The position numbers were made by a program, and so were the translations under genes. 64,000 bases of DNA, from NCBI RefSeq assembly GCF_038738535.1, contig NZ_CP046128.1, forward strand, positions 1,302,001 to 1,366,000, read 5' to 3'. The notes below the pieces were generated by a model. The model made no database searches. It had not been told where the DNA came from and saw only the letters and a program-made list of their open reading frames with translations. The stretch comes from Bacillus pumilus (GTDB taxonomy: Bacteria; Bacillota; Bacilli; Bacillales; Bacillaceae). Shown piece after piece: positions 61,237 to 64,000 of this stretch. Positions within the stretch are counted from its first letter, which is position 1. The number at the start of each line of letters is the position of its first letter.

Positions 61237-62709
61237 TTATAAAATTGGTTTTTGTTCTTTAATCACGCGGATCATTTCAAGCGTTGAATCTTCTGGTCCT
61301 TGGACAGGGAGACCAATTTCAATGTTTTTAAAGATATATGAGATATTTTCTTCTGTGATAATTTCTCCTGGTATAAAAATAGGAATGCCTGGCGGGTACA
61401 CCATAACAAACTCTGCGATGATGCGGCCCGCTGCTTCTTTAAACGGAACCACTTCTGTTGTGGCGTAAAAGGCGTCACGCGGCGTCATGGCAAGCGATGG
61501 AATCTCAGGCAGCAGGACTTCTGTGACCGCTTGTGTGTCGCTCTCACTTGTAGAGGTTGCGGCAATTTCCTTCATAGCCGTTATAAGCGTATCGATTGTT
61601 TCATCAGAATCACCAGGGGTCACAATACATAAAATGTTGTAAAGGTCAGAGAGCTCCACTTCAATCCGGTAGCTTTCTCTCAGCCATTTTTCGACATCAT
61701 GGCCATTTAGCCCAAGGTCTTTAATTGAGATAATTAATTTCGTTGGGTCATAATCGTACGTAGAAGCTGAAGCGAGTATTTCCTTGCCAATACACGTAAT
61801 GCCATCAATTTGGTTCAAACGGTTTCTCGCTGATTCAGCCAAACGGATGGCTTCATCTGCAAGTGCCTTTCCTTCAGTGGCTAATCGCTTTCGAGCGACA
61901 TCAAGTGACGCCAAGAGCAAATAAGAAGTAGACGTTGTCGTCAGCATGCTCAAAATCGATTGTACGCGATCTTTTGAGACAAGCCCTTCCTTCATATTTA
62001 AAATAGAGCTCTGGGTAAGGGAACCGCCGAGTTTATGGACACTTGTTGCTGCCATGTCGGCACCTGCCTGCATCGCAGATAGTGGAAGCTCATCGTGAAA
62101 ATGAATATGCACGCCGTGTGCTTCATCGACAAGGACAGGCACATGAAATGAATGGGCAATGTCTACAATCGATTTTAAGTCTGCTGAAACCCCAAAATAC
62201 GTCGGATTAATCACAAGCAGACCTTTTGCATCTGGGTGCTCCGTGAGCGCCTTTTTCGCTGATTCTGGTGTAATGCCGTGAGAGATGCCAAGCTCTTTGT
62301 CTATTTCTGGGTGAATAAAAACAGGAACTGCGCCAGAAAATACAATGGCGGACATAATCGATTTATGGACGTTGCGCGGAATGATGATTTTATCTCCAGG
62401 TCCGCATACGGTCATCACCATTGTCATGATGGCGCCGCTTGTTCCTTGAATGGAGAAGAATGTATGGTCAGCACCGAATGCTTCAGCAGCGAGCTCCTGT
62501 GCTTCTTTTATCATCCCTCGAGGTGAATGTAAATCATCAAGAGGTTCTATATTAATGAGATCAATGCTTAATGCATTGTCGCCAATGAATGCTCTAAATT
62601 CAGGGTCCATTCCGGCTCCTTTTTTATGGCCTGGAATGTGAAATTGGACTGGATTGGTTGCTGCATGCTTTTTTAGTCCAGTGTATAAGGGTGTATCATG
62701 TTGTGACAA
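61237..62709 (-). CDS. speA: Arginine decarboxylase SpeA
   Basis: A 490-residue PLP enzyme of the Orn/Lys/Arg decarboxylase group: VQFHIPGHKKGAGMDP near residue 22, FFSIQGTSGAIMTMV near 85, VDEAHGVHIHF near 190 and the cofactor-lysine motif TSVHKLGGSLTQSS near 220. It makes agmatine for spermidine synthesis. TTG 62709 follows AAGGTGGGAAAGCAA and gives the family length; the open frame extends 186 bases further upstream but without a site. It converges on SR1. Confidence 0.94.
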   Translation of the reverse strand: MSQHDTPLYTGLKKHAATNPVQFHIPGHKKGAGMDPEFRAFIGDNALSIDLINIEPLDDLHSPRGMIKEAQELAAEAFGADHTFFSIQGTSGAIMTMVMTVCGPGDKIIIPRNVHKSIMSAIVFSGAVPVFIHPEIDKELGISHGITPESAKKALTEHPDAKGLLVINPTYFGVSADLKSIVDIAHSFHVPVLVDEAHGVHIHFHDELPLSAMQAGADMAATSVHKLGGSLTQSSILNMKEGLVSKDRVQSILSMLTTTSTSYLLLASLDVARKRLATEGKALADEAIRLAESARNRLNQIDGITCIGKEILASASTYDYDPTKLIISIKDLGLNGHDVEKWLRESYRIEVELSDLYNILCIVTPGDSDETIDTLITAMKEIAATSTSESDTQAVTEVLLPEIPSLAMTPRDAFYATTEVVPFKEAAGRIIAEFVMVYPPGIPIFIPGEIITEENISYIFKNIEIGLPVQGPEDSTLEMIRVIKEQKPIL

Positions 62710-62899
62710 TTGCTTTCCCACCTTCATCGAAATACCTGCTATTATTGTGCCAATAATGGCAGATTTCATTGCATAAAACAAAAGAATTATATTATGAACT
62801 GATCGGAATGTAAAGCATAAAATCAATCGGTTTCTGATCGAACAGATGCTATAATAAAAGTTCAAATAAGAAATGAGTGTTAAAGTGAGGGACAAGTAA

Positions 62900-63169
62900 A
62901 TGGAATATCAATATCCAATGGATGTCGACTGGACGACAGAGGAAAAGATTGCCGTTATTTCGTTTTTTCAAGCTGTTGAAAAAGCCTATGAAAAAGGAAT
63001 TGCGAAGCAGGAGTTATTAGATACTTATAAACGATTTAAAGAGGTTGTGCCATCAAAAGCAGAGGAAAAGACGCATTGTGCAGCGTTTGAAAAGGAAAGC
63101 GGGTATTCTCCTTATCGTACAGTGAAATCTGCAAGAGAGGCAGAAGAGACAGCCATTATACGTATGTAA
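62900..63169 (+). CDS. yktA: YktA, UPF0223 family protein
   Basis: An 89-residue, mainly helical protein beginning EYQYPMDVDWTTEEKIAVIS, the UPF0223 signature. No function is known. AGTGAGGGACAAGTAA precedes the ATG, and TATAAT at 62850-62855 is a likely -10 element. The 174-bp repeat has entered the terminator right behind it. Confidence 0.88.
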   Translation: MEYQYPMDVDWTTEEKIAVISFFQAVEKAYEKGIAKQELLDTYKRFKEVVPSKAEEKTHCAAFEKESGYSPYRTVKSAREAEETAIIRM

Positions 63170-63173
63170 GAAA

Positions 63174-63197
63174 AAACGAGCCTGCATGGGCTCGTTT
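63174..63197 (+). repeat. Left copy of the duplicated yktA terminator hairpin
   Basis: Arms AACGAGCC and GGGCTCGTT around TGCAT, four bases after the yktA stop, run straight into the 174-bp repeat with no T run. The identical 24-bp sequence returns at 63373-63396 followed by more T. Confidence 0.92.
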
Positions 63198-63370
63198 CAG
63201 CGTGTAGACAAACCCTCGCATTCGGTGTCAGTCCTGCGTGCCGGTGCTCACGAATGTCAAATTCGCTCCGCTCCGGTACTCGTCCTTCCTAGACTGCAAA
63301 GGTTTTCTATCACGCTGAAAAGAAGACAAAAGGCTAAAATGAAGATCATTTTAGCCTTTTGTCAACAATC
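63197..63370 (+). mobile_element. 174-bp terminator-associated repeat, copy 2
   Basis: Same sequence, same length and same orientation as 41617-41790, one base different (T at 63357). Here the 18-bp stem near the right end (63325-63363) is perfect. The flanks are exact 24-bp duplicates of the yktA terminator. Like copy 1 it sits between convergent genes. It has no supported gene; the frame that crosses it starts in the flank and has no ribosome-binding site. Confidence 0.88.
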
Positions 63371-63372
63371 AG

Positions 63373-63400
63373 AAACGAGCCTGCATGGGCTCGTTTTTTT
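63373..63400. terminator. Functional terminator copy between yktA and yktB
   Basis: AAACGAGCC and GGGCTCGTTT with loop TGCAT, then a run of T that reaches the yktB stop codon. Confidence 0.9.
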
Positions 63401-64000
63401 ATACAGATTCTTTTTGTGTAAAGCGGTATAGATAAGTCAACGTGCGGAAGGCATCTTCGATTTTTGATAAGAATTCTTCATTATTCATTTGAACGACTTC
63501 TTCTCTAGGCAGCTGAATGCCGCAAAGGAGCTCAGCTTTTTTCACCGTTTGGACACGTTCAAACAGCGTTTTCAGCTGTTCTGCATCAAGCTCGCTGTGA
63601 CGCATGACATCTGGTTTCATATGATCTTTAGACCAAACAAAATCTTGTGGTATTTTCTTCTGAATGGTATCTAGTTCTTTTTCGAACAGCTGACCATACT
63701 CGCCTTTCACAGGAGATTCATAAATGAGCGCAAACCATACAAAGACATGTGTTTTCCAAAGCCCAATTTGAAAATGAGGGAGTTTTTTATACCCACGCTT
63801 GCTGTTTGCAAAAGCAACCCACGTATCATTTGGCGGATTGACTGATCTTCTAGCATGCTTTGCGACATGTACAAACATTTCGTCTCCTGTAATAGAAGAA
63901 AGAAGTGGTGCAAAGTGTTCACCAAGTGCCTCAAGCTTTGGACGGACTCTTTCTTTTAATACGGTCATTCGTTCATCTAAACCGTCAACTGTAAATGTCT
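63399..64000 (-). CDS. yktB: YktB, UPF0637 protein (start outside window)
   Basis: The visible 200 residues match the UPF0637 family: [80 protein letters not shown]. The frame stays open to the last base of the window and the family is about 212 residues long, so only a short N-terminal piece is missing; ATG 63968 is therefore internal. A structure is known for a relative but no function. Confidence 0.9.
   Translation of the reverse strand, partial: TFTVDGLDERMTVLKERVRPKLEALGEHFAPLLSSITGDEMFVHVAKHARRSVNPPNDTWVAFANSKRGYKKLPHFQIGLWKTHVFVWFALIYESPVKGEYGQLFEKELDTIQKKIPQDFVWSKDHMKPDVMRHSELDAEQLKTLFERVQTVKKAELLCGIQLPREEVVQMNNEEFLSKIEDAFRTLTYLYRFTQKESV

Overview
The window is a piece of a Bacillus chromosome, most likely from the Bacillus pumilus group (pumilus, safensis or altitudinis). 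This is inferred from gene order and remembered protein families, not from a search. The order follows the B. subtilis kinA-to-yktB segment: kinA, patA, cheV, ykyB, ykuC/D/E, fadH, ykuI, fsrA, ykuJ/K, abbA, ykuL, ccpC, ykuNOP, dapH/L, ykuS/T, ahpA/ahpT, rok, yknT, the molybdopterin genes, yknWXYZ, fruRKA, sipT, ykoA, ykpA, ampS, ykpC, mreBH, abh, kinC, ykqA, ktrC, adeC, rnjA/rpoY, ykrA, defB, ykyA, pdhABCD, slp, SR1, speA, yktA and yktB. Both window ends cut genes (kinA at the left, yktB at the right). I saw no tRNA, rRNA, CRISPR array, prophage or insertion sequence with a transposase.

Layout. 1-8 kb: sporulation kinase KinA, aminotransferase PatA, an accessory block (cation efflux, small acidic protein, RDD membrane protein, MFS exporter), CheV behind a SigD promoter, YkyB and a decayed stretch. 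8-21 kb: cell-wall transpeptidase, Tat-exported phosphoesterase, fatty-acid gene fadH with a FadR box, EAL protein, the Fur-controlled sRNA FsrA, a manganese catalase, the AbrB antirepressor AbbA behind an apparent Spo0A promoter, TCA-cycle repressor CcpC with its own operator, Fur-controlled flavodoxins, and lysine-pathway dapH/dapL. 21-31 kb: mechanosensitive channel, peroxiredoxin pair, nucleoid regulator Rok, molybdenum cofactor genes and a second short Rok-like protein. 31-39 kb: the YknWXYZ export system, whose yknW is interrupted by a stop codon, then the fructose operon. 39-54 kb: signal peptidase, ABC-F ATPase, aminopeptidase, MreBH, Abh, KinC, potassium regulator KtrC, adenine deaminase, RNase J1 with RpoY, a 23-residue basic peptide gene, deformylase and a glycine-rich spore-type protein. 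54-64 kb: pyruvate dehydrogenase operon, Slp, dual-function RNA SR1 with its peptide, arginine decarboxylase, YktA and YktB.

The genes link several Bacillus decision circuits: sporulation and biofilm input (KinA, KinC, AbbA, Abh, Rok), iron sparing (Fur, FsrA, flavodoxins), carbon control (CcpC, CcpN/SR1, FruR) and peroxide defence (AhpA/AhpT, Mn catalase).

The most unusual structure is a 174-bp repeat present twice (41617-41790 and 63197-63370, one base different). Each copy lies in the gap between convergent genes, exactly between two copies of the local transcription-terminator hairpin. It looks like a small non-coding mobile element that enters terminators and duplicates them. Other points of interest are the nonsense codon in yknW, the short Rok paralog, a hairpin that hides the ykuS ribosome-binding site and start codon, and several tiny genes.
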